A stretch of 64,000 nucleotides of DNA from Paenibacillus durus ATCC 35681 (GTDB taxonomy: Bacteria; Bacillota; Bacilli; Paenibacillales; Paenibacillaceae), in assembly GCF_000993825.1 (NCBI RefSeq), contig NZ_CP011114.1, positions 3,100,001-3,164,000 on the forward strand, written 5' to 3'. The notes under the pieces are model-generated. The model did no database searches. It had not been told where the DNA came from and saw only the letters and a list, made by a program, of their open reading frames with translations. How positions within the stretch are numbered: position 1 is the first letter of the stretch; the number at the start of each line of letters is the position of its first letter. The translations under genes were made by a program, and so were the position numbers. Below are positions 7,447 to 16,730 of this stretch, in pieces.

Positions 7447-8442
7447 TCAAGCGGCCTGTCTGCGTCTCATCCCTTTCCAAATGATCATCGAGACGATCCA
7501 GCTCAATATCAGAAATCCGGTCAAAGCATAGCCAAGGTGAGCGATATCGAGGCTGTTGATCCACTGGAGATGCTGCGGCCATTTTGCTTCAATTAAGTGA
7601 ACAAGCTGAACGGCGCCGATAAAAAACGCGGATATAACCGAGACACCGGTAATGATCAGGTTATAGGCTGTTTTTTTCTTATAGGAAATGAATGCCCAGC
7701 GGTAGGCCCTGGTCATAATTGCGCCGTCGATCGTGTCCATCAAGCTCATTCCGGCTGCAAACAGCAGCGGCAGGGACAGAATGCCGATAATGGAGAACGA
7801 TTTATTCGCGGTACTGGCCGTTATCGCCAGCAGACTCACTTCCGTCGCCGTATCAAAGCCAAGCCCGAACAGAAATCCGAGCGGATACATATGCCAGCTT
7901 TTGTTGATCATTCGAAAGGCAGGCGTCAACAATCGGGTCAATATCCCCTTGGGTCCATGCGTATGGCTCAATCCAGAATCCCCGTCTGTTCCATTCGCCG
8001 CCCCCCGGGCTCCGCGCCATAGCTTCACAAGCGTGAACACATTAATCAGTCCGATGAAGATCAGGAAGAAACCGGATACGAACGTGCCGATCAGCCCGCC
8101 GGCTTCACGCAGCGCCTGATTGTCGAGCACAAGTCTGTTCATCGAGAGCGCGATCACAAGCACCATGAGAAAGACAACCGTCGAGTGCCCGAGGGAAAAA
8201 TACATGCCTACCCCTAAGGGGTTCCTTTTTCGTTCGATCAGCTTCCGGATCGTATTGTCAATGGCCGAAATATGATCGGCATCAAAAGCGTGGCGAAGAC
8301 CGAGCGTATAAGCCAAAAGGCCAAGCCCCCACAGCTCCGGCTGACGGGCCGCAGCCGTGAGAAATCCGGCTCCTCCCAACACATGCAGCGCCAATACAAC
8401 AAGAAAGTAGACATAGCCGTTACTGGCGGAAATTCTCCTCAT
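7447..8442 (-). CDS. NiCoT-family nickel/cobalt permease
   Basis: The 331-residue membrane protein carries the family signature HAFDADHISAIDNT in the second helix, plus LGFDTATEVSLL and GMSLMDTIDG, with about eight hydrophobic segments (HoxN/HupN/NixA family). It imports Ni2+ (sometimes Co2+) at high affinity. As the last gene of the hydrogenase operon it most likely supplies nickel for the HypA/HypB insertion step. An AGGAGAAGG site precedes the ATG. The cytoplasmic loop with THGPKG is short. Confidence 0.9.
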   Translation of the reverse strand: MRRISASNGYVYFLVVLALHVLGGAGFLTAAARQPELWGLGLLAYTLGLRHAFDADHISAIDNTIRKLIERKRNPLGVGMYFSLGHSTVVFLMVLVIALSMNRLVLDNQALREAGGLIGTFVSGFFLIFIGLINVFTLVKLWRGARGAANGTDGDSGLSHTHGPKGILTRLLTPAFRMINKSWHMYPLGFLFGLGFDTATEVSLLAITASTANKSFSIIGILSLPLLFAAGMSLMDTIDGAIMTRAYRWAFISYKKKTAYNLIITGVSVISAFFIGAVQLVHLIEAKWPQHLQWINSLDIAHLGYALTGFLILSWIVSMIIWKGMRRRQAA

Positions 8443-8529
8443 TCATTTCACCTTCTCCTGGTAGAAGCGCCTCGCGCTTGATTTTTACAGATACTTCTAA
8501 GCCCTTTTAAGATAGGGGCATCCCACCGT

Positions 8530-9540
8530 TTAACAAATCCGGGGCAGTTGGTCGCCTACCAGCATATCGATGATGCGGTGCCCTCCGGCCAGCGTGCGCA
8601 TATACACCTTTCCCGGATGGTCTGCGACAACTTCGCCGATTATGGCAGCGTCCTGTCCGTTGGGGTGACTGCGCAGCAGTTCTATTACTCGGTCCGCCTG
8701 GGTCCCGTCGACTATCAGAAGGGCTTTGCCCTCATTAGCTATGTACAGCGGGTCCATTCCCAGCATGCCGCATAGACCACTCACTTCGCCTTTGACGGGA
8801 AGCGCATTTTCCTCAAGCCGAATGCCAAAGTCCTGCCCCTCCGTAAATTCATTCAGTGTTGTGGCTACGCCGCCGCGGGTCGGGTCCCGCATAAGTCTTA
8901 CGGCACCGCCCAATGAAGCCGTTACCCGCTCCAGCATTCCGTTCAGCGGCGCACAGTCGCTGGCAAGTCCGGTTTCCACCTGCAGCTGTTCCCGTTCAAT
9001 CAGAATCGCCGTTCCGTGATCCCCGATCGTACCGGTGACGATCACTTGGTCCCCCGGCCGGATCAAGGCGGGAGACAGCCGGAGACCTTCAGGAATAAAG
9101 CCCACTCCGGAGGTGTTAAGGAACAGCTTGTCCGCACAGCCTCTCGGAACGATCTTGGTATCGCCGGTTACGATAAATACGCCGGCTTCCCTGGCGGTTG
9201 CCGCCATGGATTCCGCAATCTCCTCCAGTTCCTCCAGAGGAAACCCTTCTTCGATGATCCAGCCGCAGCTCATATACTTGGGAATCGCACCGCAGACCGC
9301 CAGATCGTTAACAGTCCCGCAGACCGCCAGCTTTCCGATGTTCCCTCCCCTGAAAAAAAGCGGATGAATGACATAGGAATCCGTGGTGAACGCCATTTGT
9401 CCCGGGAGAGTTTCCAGCACGGCCGAATCGCCGCCCTCAAGCAGCCAATCGTTCCGGAAGTGCTTCTGAAATATCCCTTGGATCAGTTGATGGGTCAGCT
9501 TCCCTCCGCTGCCGTGGGCTAAAGTAATAATTTCGCTCAT
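8530..9540 (-). CDS. hypE: Hydrogenase maturation protein HypE
   Basis: HypE dehydrates the carbamoyl-thioamide on its own C-terminal cysteine to a thiocyanate, giving the CN- ligands of the [NiFe] site. The start ITLAHGSGGKLTHQLI, the ATP-binding GGDSAVLE and DPTRGGVATTLNE, and the terminal PRIC with the essential last-residue cysteine are all visible. The 336-residue length is normal. It sits 15 bp after hypD with a GGGGGAGGGAG ribosome site. Confidence 0.97.
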   Translation of the reverse strand: MSEIITLAHGSGGKLTHQLIQGIFQKHFRNDWLLEGGDSAVLETLPGQMAFTTDSYVIHPLFFRGGNIGKLAVCGTVNDLAVCGAIPKYMSCGWIIEEGFPLEELEEIAESMAATAREAGVFIVTGDTKIVPRGCADKLFLNTSGVGFIPEGLRLSPALIRPGDQVIVTGTIGDHGTAILIEREQLQVETGLASDCAPLNGMLERVTASLGGAVRLMRDPTRGGVATTLNEFTEGQDFGIRLEENALPVKGEVSGLCGMLGMDPLYIANEGKALLIVDGTQADRVIELLRSHPNGQDAAIIGEVVADHPGKVYMRTLAGGHRIIDMLVGDQLPRIC

Positions 9541-9555
9541 TTGGTCTCCCTCCCC

Positions 9556-10641
9556 CTATTGATACCGGTAATATGCCGCGCAAGTCCCCTCGCTCGACAC
9601 CATACAGGAACCGACCGGGGTTTCGGGCGTGCATGCTTTTCCAAACAACTTGCAATCGGATGGGAGGCATTTTCCTTTCAAAATATCGCCGCAGCGGCAG
9701 CCGCGCGCTTCCTCGTCCCGCTCCTCCACGGAGCCGTTTATTAGGCTCCACGCATCAAAGGATCTGTATTTCTCGCGCAGCCGCAAGCCTGAGCCCGGAA
9801 TCTGACCGAGTCCCCGCCATACGGCATCTGAAGCCTCGAATACCTCATCTATTTTTCCCCGGGCAATTGGATTGCCACCCGGCTGAACAACCATGGAATA
9901 CAAGTTGGCTACAGTGGCCTTGTTGTCCTGGATTTGCTCAAGCACGTATAGGATCGAGCCCAAAATATCCGCCGGGTCGAACCCGGTGACGGCTCCCGGA
10001 ATCCCATACGCCTTGGCCAGTTCCTCGTAGAGGCCGGAGCCGATCACCGCGCTGACATGGCCGGGATACAGGAACCCGTCAACCGCGACTTCAGGGTCCG
10101 AAGACAGTAGGTGCATTGCCGCCGGAATCGTTTTATTCGCCGACAGGATCATGAAATTGTCAAGCCCCTGCTGCGCAGCTTCCAGAACCGCGATGGCCGT
10201 GACCGGAACCGTCGTCTCAAATCCTACAGACAGAAAGATGACGGTCTTGTCCGGATGCTGCCGGGCGATATCCAGACTGTCCAGCGGGGAATAGACCATA
10301 CGGATATCCCTGCCCAGCGCCTTCTCGGTCAGCAAGCTGGCGCCCTTATACGGAATCCGCATCATGTCGCCGAAAGTCGCCACGATAGTGTTCTCTCTCC
10401 TGCAGAGCTCCAAAGCCGATTTCAGGTAAAAGCTCGGGGTTACGCAGACCGGACAGCCCGGTCCTGAAATGAGCCTGACGTTCGGCGGCAGCAATTCCCG
10501 AATCCCATAACGGGAGATCGCCATCGTATGGGTGCCGCATACCTCCATAATCGAAACGGGCCTGCCGTCATAGCGCCGGATGGCCTTCACCAGACCTTCC
10601 GCCAACGTTTCATTTCTGAATTGTTCCAATTCACTAATCAT
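9556..10641 (-). CDS. hypD: Hydrogenase maturation protein HypD
   Basis: HypD is the iron-sulfur scaffold that, with HypC, assembles Fe(CN)2CO. Visible motifs include MEVCGTHTMAISRYGIRELLP, GPGCPVCVTP, FLSVGFETTVP and the C-terminal CRCGDILKGK..CKLFGKACTPETPVGSCMVSSEG cluster-binding region. The length, 361 residues, is typical. It overlaps the hypC stop codon, indicating translational coupling. Confidence 0.97.
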   Translation of the reverse strand: MISELEQFRNETLAEGLVKAIRRYDGRPVSIMEVCGTHTMAISRYGIRELLPPNVRLISGPGCPVCVTPSFYLKSALELCRRENTIVATFGDMMRIPYKGASLLTEKALGRDIRMVYSPLDSLDIARQHPDKTVIFLSVGFETTVPVTAIAVLEAAQQGLDNFMILSANKTIPAAMHLLSSDPEVAVDGFLYPGHVSAVIGSGLYEELAKAYGIPGAVTGFDPADILGSILYVLEQIQDNKATVANLYSMVVQPGGNPIARGKIDEVFEASDAVWRGLGQIPGSGLRLREKYRSFDAWSLINGSVEERDEEARGCRCGDILKGKCLPSDCKLFGKACTPETPVGSCMVSSEGTCAAYYRYQ

Positions 10642-10858
10642 GGATATCCCCCGCTAGCTGACGGAGCAGCTCCAGCGTCTCCATGGCTTCCTGTTTATCG
10701 ATGATCGCAATCGCGCAGCCTGCATGAACGAGCAGATAATCTCCCACGTTCACCCGGTCGACCAGGGCAATGGACACTTCCCTCCGAATACCGGTAATAT
10801 CGACCACCGCCCTGTCGCCGCTTACGCTTGCTACTTCTCCGGGTATTGCCAAACACAT
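10634..10858 (-). CDS. hypC: Hydrogenase maturation chaperone HypC
   Basis: The 74-residue protein begins MCLAIPGEV, where Cys2 binds iron and the large-subunit precursor, and continues with the HypC/OB-fold pattern DITGIRREVSIALV and GDYLLVHAGCAIAIID. The ATG at 10858 is chosen over one seven codons upstream because Cys2 must follow the initiator Met. The gene overlaps both hypF and hypD. Confidence 0.96.
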   Translation of the reverse strand: MCLAIPGEVASVSGDRAVVDITGIRREVSIALVDRVNVGDYLLVHAGCAIAIIDKQEAMETLELLRQLAGDIHD

Positions 10859-13197
10859 GATTCCCGCATCCCTTCCCATGTGAGATATTTACCCAGCGCG
10901 ATTGCCGCCTGGCCTAGTGAAAGTCCCCCATCATTGGCAGGCACCTTGCTGTGGAGCCATACGCGAAACCCGCTGCGTTCCAATTCATCGACCGTAAGGG
11001 CGAGCAGCAAGCGGTTTTGAAACACACCGCCGCTGAGCGCCACCTCATTCAGACCTCGTTCGGATCGAATCCGTCCGCAGATATCCCCTACAATTGCAGC
11101 CAATGTCCGGTGAAACGCTCCGGAAATTCCGGAAACGCTCATGCCGTCACGAATTTCACGAACCAGTTCCCGGATCAGAGGCGCAGTGCCGATCTCAAGC
11201 ATGCCTTGCACAGTCTTCACTTCGTAAGGATAAATCCGTGCCGTCTCCGGGTCCGCCGCGCTTTCCAAACGGATGGCCGCCTGGCCTTCGTACTCGGCAT
11301 AATGGCATACGCCGGTCAGTGATGACACGGCGTCAAACAGCCTGCCGACGCTGCTCGTGAGCGGCGTGTTGATGCGCTGCAGGATTTGGCGTGTGACGAT
11401 ATCCCTTTTGTACGGCTCGATTGAATTCAGCCACTCGGACGGCAGCTCTGATGCTTCGTCATTCAGAAGATAGCTCAAAGCCATCCGCCAAGGCTCCTTG
11501 ACACCCGCATCCCCGCCAGGGAGCGGCACATACCCGAACCGGGCCATGCGCTCAAATCCGCCGTAATCCCCGGCGAAAAATTCACCGCCCCAAATATGCC
11601 CGTCTTCGCCCAGTCCCGTGCCGTCGAAGGCGACTCCGATCACCGGACCGGAAACGCCGTTCTCCGCCATGCAGGAAGCGATATGGGCGTGATGATGCTG
11701 AACGGGAATCTTGACGGTGTTCTTTTGTTCAGATGCATATTGGGAGGAGCGGTACCCAGGGTGCAAATCGTAGGCCACAACCCCGGCCTCGGCTGCGAAA
11801 ATACGTCCAAAATGCTCCGCTCCGCCAATCAGGGAATCCAGCGTTTCCAGATTATCCAGATCGCCGATATGATGGCTGACAAAGGCTTTGCGGTCCTTGA
11901 CCAGACAAAACGTATTCTTTAACTCTCCCCCCACAGCCAAAATGGGAGGATTGCCGGACTTGTGCGACTGCCCTTCCGCCGATTGAATGACGGCAGTCAA
12001 GTCGACAGGATAAGGAACGTATCCCCGTGACCGTCGAATGATGTACTCCCGTTCCCGAAACACACTGGTTACCGTATCGTCCGTCCGCATATGAATAGGC
12101 AGCTCTCCCACCAGGTAATAGTCGGCGATTTCTTGAAGAGCGGGTACCGCCTCCTCGTCGCGGTATACAATAGGCTCACCGGAACGGTTGCCGCTCGTCA
12201 TGACCATCAGCTCCAAACCTTCCTGAAACAACAGATGCTGCAGCGGCGTATACGGCAGCATCACGCCCAGCATGTTATTATCAGGGGAGAGAGAATCCGC
12301 CGCCGGAAGAAGCTTACGCGCTTCATTCTTCAACGGAAGCAGAACGATCGGCCGCCGGGGGCTTGTGAGAAGCTCCCGCTCCTTCTCCGTGACGTCACAG
12401 ATGCGGAGAACCGTCTCCAGCGTATCCGCCATAACGGCAAACGGCTTGCCGTCCCTGTGCTTACGTGCCCGCAGCTCCCGCACCGCAGACTCCTGCGCAG
12501 CGTCGCAAGCCAGGTGATAGCCGCCGAGGCCCTTGACCGCCAGAATGGCGCCCGACTTCAACCGTTCGGTTGCCTGAGCGACCGGATCAGCCGTATCCAC
12601 TCTTTTGCCGGAAGCATCCAGCAGATATACCTTTGGTCCGCACTTTGGACATGACACCGGCTGGGCATGAAATCGCCGATCCATCGGGTCATGGTATTCC
12701 TTCGCACAATCCTCGCACAGCTCGAAATCCCGGATCGTCGTCGTTTTTCGGTCATATGGAACCTGAACCGTAATGGTAAACCGGGGCCCGCAGTTGGTGC
12801 AGTTGATGTACGGATAGCGGTACCTCCGGTTGCCGGGGTCCTTCAACTCCGCAAGACAATCTTCACAAACGCAAATATCCGGCGAGAGGTTCACCTCGTG
12901 AGAGGCCGCGCCAACGCTCTCTTTTATGCGGAATTCCGTGTATCCGATTGGGGAGTGCAGTTCCCAGGTCAGTTCCTCGATATGAGAGAGCGGCGGGGCG
13001 GACGTTCGCAAGGAAGCCAAAAAAGCATCGACGTCCGGCCTGCGGCCCTCCGCCTCCAGTCTGACGCCGCTTGCGTCATTCGTGACCCACCCTCCCAGAT
13101 CATGCTGATGCGCAAGCCGGTAGACAAAAGGGCGAAATCCCACTCCCTGCACAATGCCCTTCACCTGGACACCCACCCGGATGACCTCACTCAACAT
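10831..13197 (-). CDS. hypF: Carbamoyltransferase HypF
   Basis: HypF makes the carbamoyl group (from carbamoyl phosphate) that becomes the cyanide ligand. The 788-residue protein shows an N-terminal acylphosphatase domain (GVQVKGIVQGVGFRPFVYRLA), two zinc-finger repeats (CVCEDCLAEL..CTNCGPRFT and CEDCAKEYHDP..CPKCGP), a YrdC-like domain (VKGLGGYHLACDA, MLPYTPLQHLLF) and a Kae1-like C-terminal domain (HHHAHIASCMAE, LSGGVFQNRLLL). It is complete and overlaps hypC by 28 bp. Confidence 0.97.
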   Translation of the reverse strand: MLSEVIRVGVQVKGIVQGVGFRPFVYRLAHQHDLGGWVTNDASGVRLEAEGRRPDVDAFLASLRTSAPPLSHIEELTWELHSPIGYTEFRIKESVGAASHEVNLSPDICVCEDCLAELKDPGNRRYRYPYINCTNCGPRFTITVQVPYDRKTTTIRDFELCEDCAKEYHDPMDRRFHAQPVSCPKCGPKVYLLDASGKRVDTADPVAQATERLKSGAILAVKGLGGYHLACDAAQESAVRELRARKHRDGKPFAVMADTLETVLRICDVTEKERELLTSPRRPIVLLPLKNEARKLLPAADSLSPDNNMLGVMLPYTPLQHLLFQEGLELMVMTSGNRSGEPIVYRDEEAVPALQEIADYYLVGELPIHMRTDDTVTSVFREREYIIRRSRGYVPYPVDLTAVIQSAEGQSHKSGNPPILAVGGELKNTFCLVKDRKAFVSHHIGDLDNLETLDSLIGGAEHFGRIFAAEAGVVAYDLHPGYRSSQYASEQKNTVKIPVQHHHAHIASCMAENGVSGPVIGVAFDGTGLGEDGHIWGGEFFAGDYGGFERMARFGYVPLPGGDAGVKEPWRMALSYLLNDEASELPSEWLNSIEPYKRDIVTRQILQRINTPLTSSVGRLFDAVSSLTGVCHYAEYEGQAAIRLESAADPETARIYPYEVKTVQGMLEIGTAPLIRELVREIRDGMSVSGISGAFHRTLAAIVGDICGRIRSERGLNEVALSGGVFQNRLLLALTVDELERSGFRVWLHSKVPANDGGLSLGQAAIALGKYLTWEGMRESCVWQYPEK

Positions 13198-13276
13198 AGC
13201 TTTTCGCCCTCATTCCATTCCTGGATCATATGAACTTGAGATTTTCTCATTTGGGTATCGGTCGTAACTACGAGGA

Positions 13277-13435
13277 ATGTTTGGACTTCCGGCCGCTGTT
13301 GTCTCCAGATTTCTTGATTTAAACCGCTTATCGCGGATGAAATCAGGAGACAGCCTATGCTTTCGAAGCGAGCTTTCCTCCGGAAAGCTTTCGGGCGATC
13401 GCTATCGCTCCTACAGTTCCAAACTTCCCCTTCGT
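13277..13435. repeat. Palindrome-rich intergenic repeat inside the hydrogenase operon
   Basis: The tatC-hypF gap contains inverted segments such as TGTCTCC / GGAGACA and TTTCCTCCGGAAAGC plus GCGATCGC and a CTATCGCTCC run, unlike the surrounding coding sequence. It resembles short non-coding interspersed repeats I associate with Paenibacillus genomes, but I have no second copy in the window to prove it. It separates two co-directional operon genes by about 280 bp. Confidence 0.45.
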
Positions 13436-13482
13436 TACTCCCTTACTCTTATGTCATTTTTCAAGTTCATCTTATATGGATG

Positions 13483-14226
13483 TTATTCTGAAGCTGCCTC
13501 CCTGCGTTTTTCCATCCGTATGACGACTCTCAGGCTGATCTCGTAAATAAGAATCAAAGGAACGGCCAGCAGGATCACCGAAGTAATGTCAGGCGCGAGC
13601 AAGCCTTCCCCGATCAATATGGAGAACACAATGGAGAACCGCGCTTTTTTCATCCAGGAGGAACGCAGGATCCCCAGCCTCCCGAGCGCGATCAGCGGAA
13701 AAGGAAGCATGAAGACCAGCCCGAAAACGACGCACAGCATCGCAATGAAGCTGAGGTATTCCTCACCCGACAAGGCCGCCTTCATATAAGAGTTTCCGTA
13801 TGTGAGAAGTGCGCGCAAAACGGAAGGAACGACCACCGCATAGCTGAGAACAACGCCCAAAATGAAACTGGGAACCATATAAAACACCGCCGAAAGCAGC
13901 ACTTTTCGTTCTTTGGCGGTGAGACCGGGACCGATAAAAGCAAACAGCTGGTAACCGATGAACGGGGACAGCACGACGAGGGACGCAATAGAAGCCAGCT
14001 TTACCCTGAGAACAAAAGCTCCGGTTAACGAAAAAAAAGCCAGATCCAGCCCCTCGTTCCCAACGGATCTTTTTAGAATCTCTACAATCAGGAACGCTTT
14101 CGTATAAATGACGGCAGTCAGAACGATGAGGGAAGCCACTGTCACAATCAATCTTCTGCGCAGCTCCGCTAAATGCTCCAGCACCGGTTGATCCGTATCT
14201 TGCCGCACACGGTTCTGATTAATCAT
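13483..14226 (-). CDS. tatC: TatC-type twin-arginine translocase subunit (second copy)
   Basis: The 247-residue protein starts with the conserved LEHLAELRRRLI segment, has six hydrophobic spans and the FIGYQLFAFIGPGLTAKERK loop with a conserved Pro-Gly, then FGLVFMLPFPLIALGRLGIL. TatC recognises the RR motif of folded Tat substrates. It overlaps the preceding tatC by 8 bp, so the two are co-translated. Its sequence is clearly different from the first copy. Confidence 0.9.
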   Translation of the reverse strand: MINQNRVRQDTDQPVLEHLAELRRRLIVTVASLIVLTAVIYTKAFLIVEILKRSVGNEGLDLAFFSLTGAFVLRVKLASIASLVVLSPFIGYQLFAFIGPGLTAKERKVLLSAVFYMVPSFILGVVLSYAVVVPSVLRALLTYGNSYMKAALSGEEYLSFIAMLCVVFGLVFMLPFPLIALGRLGILRSSWMKKARFSIVFSILIGEGLLAPDITSVILLAVPLILIYEISLRVVIRMEKRREAASE

Positions 14227-14974
14227 GGGTAGTCACACGCTTCGTCCCTGGCATACCCTTTCGCTCCAGAAGATAAATCACCCAAATGCTGATTTCGTAC
14301 AGTGCCGCCACCGGTATCGATTCCGCCAGCAGCGAGAACGCATCGGGGGTTGGAGACAATATCGCCAGGATGATCACAATTCCCAGCACGGCGAATTTCC
14401 GTTTTTTCATCAGCATCTTGGAATGAACCAGCCCAATTCTCGACAGCACGACCATCACGATCGGCAGTTCAAAAACCAGGGCCACCGAGATCAAAAAGAA
14501 TGCCATAAACGATACATAAGCACTCCCGGAAATCATCGGCCTCAGTACCCCTTGTCCGCTCTGGATCAGAAAGTCGACGGTGTTTGGCAAAATAAACTCG
14601 TAGGCAAATGCGATCCCCCCCGCAAACAGAACGACAGCGAACGGAATGGCTAAAAAATAAATTTTGAGACGAATGCCGCGTCCCAGCAGGGGGGCGAACA
14701 TGGATACGAGCAGGCAGGCCAGAACGGGAAAAGAAGCTGCAATCCCTCCGAACATCGCCACCTTCAGCTTCGTCATCACACCGTCTACAGGCGTCATAAA
14801 GAACAGCGGCTGATCCTGAAGCGGCTGGCATAACAGCTTCAGAAGCGGGTCCGACACCGCATATACGGCCGTCGCCGCGACGATGACAATGAGCACTCCG
14901 GCTATGATGCGGACGCGGAATTTCCCCAGCCAGCGGACGGCGCTAACGATATTTTCGCTCTCCCACATCAGCAT
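14219..14974 (-). CDS. tatC: TatC-type twin-arginine translocase subunit (first copy)
   Basis: The 251-residue membrane protein carries TatC landmarks: PLQDQPLFFMTPVDGVMTKLKVA, FAPLLGRGIRLK, FAYEFILPNTVDFLI and FELPIVMVVLSRIGLV. Its N-terminus (WESENIVSAVRWLGKFRVRI) lacks the usual H-L-xEL-R-R start that the other copy keeps, so this subunit is divergent in the signal-peptide-binding region. It follows tatA directly. Two different TatC subunits encoded together suggest a heteromeric or substrate-dedicated translocase. Confidence 0.88.
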   Translation of the reverse strand: MLMWESENIVSAVRWLGKFRVRIIAGVLIVIVAATAVYAVSDPLLKLLCQPLQDQPLFFMTPVDGVMTKLKVAMFGGIAASFPVLACLLVSMFAPLLGRGIRLKIYFLAIPFAVVLFAGGIAFAYEFILPNTVDFLIQSGQGVLRPMISGSAYVSFMAFFLISVALVFELPIVMVVLSRIGLVHSKMLMKKRKFAVLGIVIILAILSPTPDAFSLLAESIPVAALYEISIWVIYLLERKGMPGTKRVTTHD

Positions 14975-14989
14975 TCACCGATGAGAAGA

Positions 14990-15238
14990 TTACAACTTGA
15001 CTTCATTGGTTTCTTGAGAAACAGCTGCTTGAACCGGAACAGAGGCAGCTTGAACCGGAACAGGCTCGTTAACAGCGGTGGAATTGGCACCCTCGCCGGT
15101 TAACTCCTTGGACGCTTTCCGGAATTCAGAGAAGGCTTTACCGATGGCCCCGCCCACGGATGGAAGCTTGCCTGGACCGAACACAATTAACGCGATGACC
15201 AAAATAACAATAAGTTCGCCAAAACCAATATGAGGCAT
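14990..15238 (-). CDS. tatA: TatA/E-type translocase pore subunit
   Basis: The 82-residue protein has the N-terminal membrane helix [23 protein letters not shown], with the FGPGKLP hinge, then an amphipathic helix ([18 protein letters not shown]) and a variable tail. The ATG at 15238 (8 nt after AAGGAG) is preferred to a GTG nine bases upstream. It sits between hypB and the two tatC genes. Confidence 0.95.
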   Translation of the reverse strand: MPHIGFGELIVILVIALIVFGPGKLPSVGGAIGKAFSEFRKASKELTGEGANSTAVNEPVPVQAASVPVQAAVSQETNEVKL

Positions 15239-15254
15239 AGGTAACACTCCTTTT

Positions 15255-15917
15255 TTAAACTGGATTTGAGATCGAGATCTTTTCCTTCAGCAACGAGCAA
15301 AGCTCATCAATTCCCTGGCCGGTCACGCACGAAGTTTCAATAATCTTCGCTTTCGGATTGATTTCCTGTATATCCTTGTGGAATTCATCCTTGTTAAAGT
15401 TCGTATAGGGCACCAAATCGACTTTGTTCAAAATGACAATGCCGGACTTTTCGAACATGCGCGGATATTTCTGCGGCTTGTCGTTTCCTTCGGTCGTGCT
15501 TAATACGGTGATGATCAGATCCTCCCCCAGCTCGAAGGACGCCGGACAAATCAGGTTCCCGACATTCTCGATGATCAGCAGGTTCGTCCCGTCCAAGTTC
15601 AAATGGCTTAAGGCGTTCCGGATCATCTGTCCGTCCAGGTGACACCCGCCTTCGGTGTTGATTTGCACGACCTGCACGCCGTGGGCTTCGATTCTTTCGG
15701 CATCCTTTGTCGTATAGAGGTCACCCTCGATCACCGCAATCTTCACTTCATCCTTAAGCTTCGCGATCACTTTCTCCAGAATGGAAGTTTTGCCCGATCC
15801 GGGCGAGCTCATCAAATTGATGACATACAGGCCCTTCTCGTTCATCAGCTTCTTGTTCTGCTGCGTCAGCTCGTCATTCACCTTCAGGATGTTGGTAACC
15901 ACTTTAATGCTGCTCAT
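15255..15917 (-). CDS. hypB: Hydrogenase nickel incorporation GTPase HypB
   Basis: HypB hydrolyses GTP to drive nickel transfer into the large subunit. The P-loop [11 protein letters not shown], the metal-binding [29 protein letters not shown] and the NKVDLVPY guanine-specificity motif are all present. The 220-residue protein lacks the His-rich nickel-storage N-terminus found in some homologues. It begins right after the hypA stop. Confidence 0.96.
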   Translation of the reverse strand: MSSIKVVTNILKVNDELTQQNKKLMNEKGLYVINLMSSPGSGKTSILEKVIAKLKDEVKIAVIEGDLYTTKDAERIEAHGVQVVQINTEGGCHLDGQMIRNALSHLNLDGTNLLIIENVGNLICPASFELGEDLIITVLSTTEGNDKPQKYPRMFEKSGIVILNKVDLVPYTNFNKDEFHKDIQEINPKAKIIETSCVTGQGIDELCSLLKEKISISNPV

Positions 15918-16259
15918 TCAATCACCCTCCATCGTATCGATATACAGCTCATAACCTGTAAGCACCTGATTGTCCAGCCCACCGCACGAAGGACACACGG
16001 GATGGTAAAAACGGATGGGAAACGTAATGTCACAGCTTCCGCATGAGGCTGTTGCTTCCACCTGTTCGATGATAAAATCCGACCCTTCGGCAATCGTACC
16101 CTGCGATGCGTTCTGAAAAACGAATTGCATGGCATCAGGAAGGGCTCCCGACAGTTCTCCCACCTTGGCCGTGATGCGTTTGATTTTTGTTAAATGATGC
16201 TCTTCGGCTTTCGCGAGGATCAATTCCAAGGCGCTTTCTACAATAGCCGCTTCATGCAA
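15918..16259 (-). CDS. hypA: Hydrogenase nickel incorporation metallochaperone HypA
   Basis: The 113-residue protein delivers nickel with HypB. It starts LHEAAIVESALELI, where the His-Glu after the initiator is the conserved nickel site, and carries the zinc motif CGSC..CPSCGG. The TTG start at 16259 follows AGGAGGAG by 6 nt and places His at position 2 as in all HypA; an upstream ATG at 16310 would bury it. It overlaps the end of the protease gene by 8 bp. Confidence 0.94.
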   Translation of the reverse strand: MHEAAIVESALELILAKAEEHHLTKIKRITAKVGELSGALPDAMQFVFQNASQGTIAEGSDFIIEQVEATASCGSCDITFPIRFYHPVCPSCGGLDNQVLTGYELYIDTMEGD

Positions 16260-16728
16260 AGTTCGTCTCCTCCTGACTTGCGAAGCCCAACTCTTGCTTA
16301 AGAAGCTCAATAATGTCAGGAATTTTGCTTCTCATGAGAGCCGACATTTCGAGTTCATAACCGATCTCCTGCGGCTCAATGCCGAATATGATCACGTCCG
16401 GAGCGGCGCCGAGCATGCGGGCCATTCGGACCACATCTAAAATCTGAACATCGTGAATGGATAAATTCCCCTTCTCGTAGCCCGCAAGCTCCTCCGGCCT
16501 GATCCGGTATATCGTTCCGGGCTCCAAGCCGGCCCTGAGCGCATCGATAACGATAATTTTCCGGTACTCCAGAAAATAGCTCAGCATGGCAAGGGTGGAA
16601 GTCCCCCCATCCACCAGTTCAACGGTAGACGGGAGGTCTTCTTTCTCCAATTCGCGGATCGTATGGACGCCGATGCCGTCATCCTTCAAGAGTATGTTGC
16701 CGATTCCAATGACCGCTGTGTTCTTCAT
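16252..16728 (-). CDS. Hydrogenase maturation endopeptidase (HyaD/HybD type)
   Basis: The 158-residue protease removes the C-terminal extension of the large subunit after nickel insertion. GIGNILLKDDGIGVHTI, VDGGTSTLAMLSYF, VIDALRAGLEPGTIYR and FGIEPQEIGYE match the family, including the acidic nickel ligands. It starts 2 nt after the large-subunit stop. The ATG at 16728 is chosen because GIGN follows it directly; the longer ORF start has no such support. Confidence 0.94.
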   Translation of the reverse strand: MKNTAVIGIGNILLKDDGIGVHTIRELEKEDLPSTVELVDGGTSTLAMLSYFLEYRKIIVIDALRAGLEPGTIYRIRPEELAGYEKGNLSIHDVQILDVVRMARMLGAAPDVIIFGIEPQEIGYELEMSALMRSKIPDIIELLKQELGFASQEETNFA

Positions 16729-16730
16729 TG

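Noticed and set aside
10111..10467. Long ORFs opposite the hyp genes (also at 9016-9522, 12091-12654, 12667-13233).
   Set aside because: Mirror frames of well-identified hypD, hypE and hypF genes.
13277..13546. 89-codon plus-strand ORF over the palindromic block.
   Set aside because: It runs from repeat DNA into the antisense of tatC and has no ribosome site.
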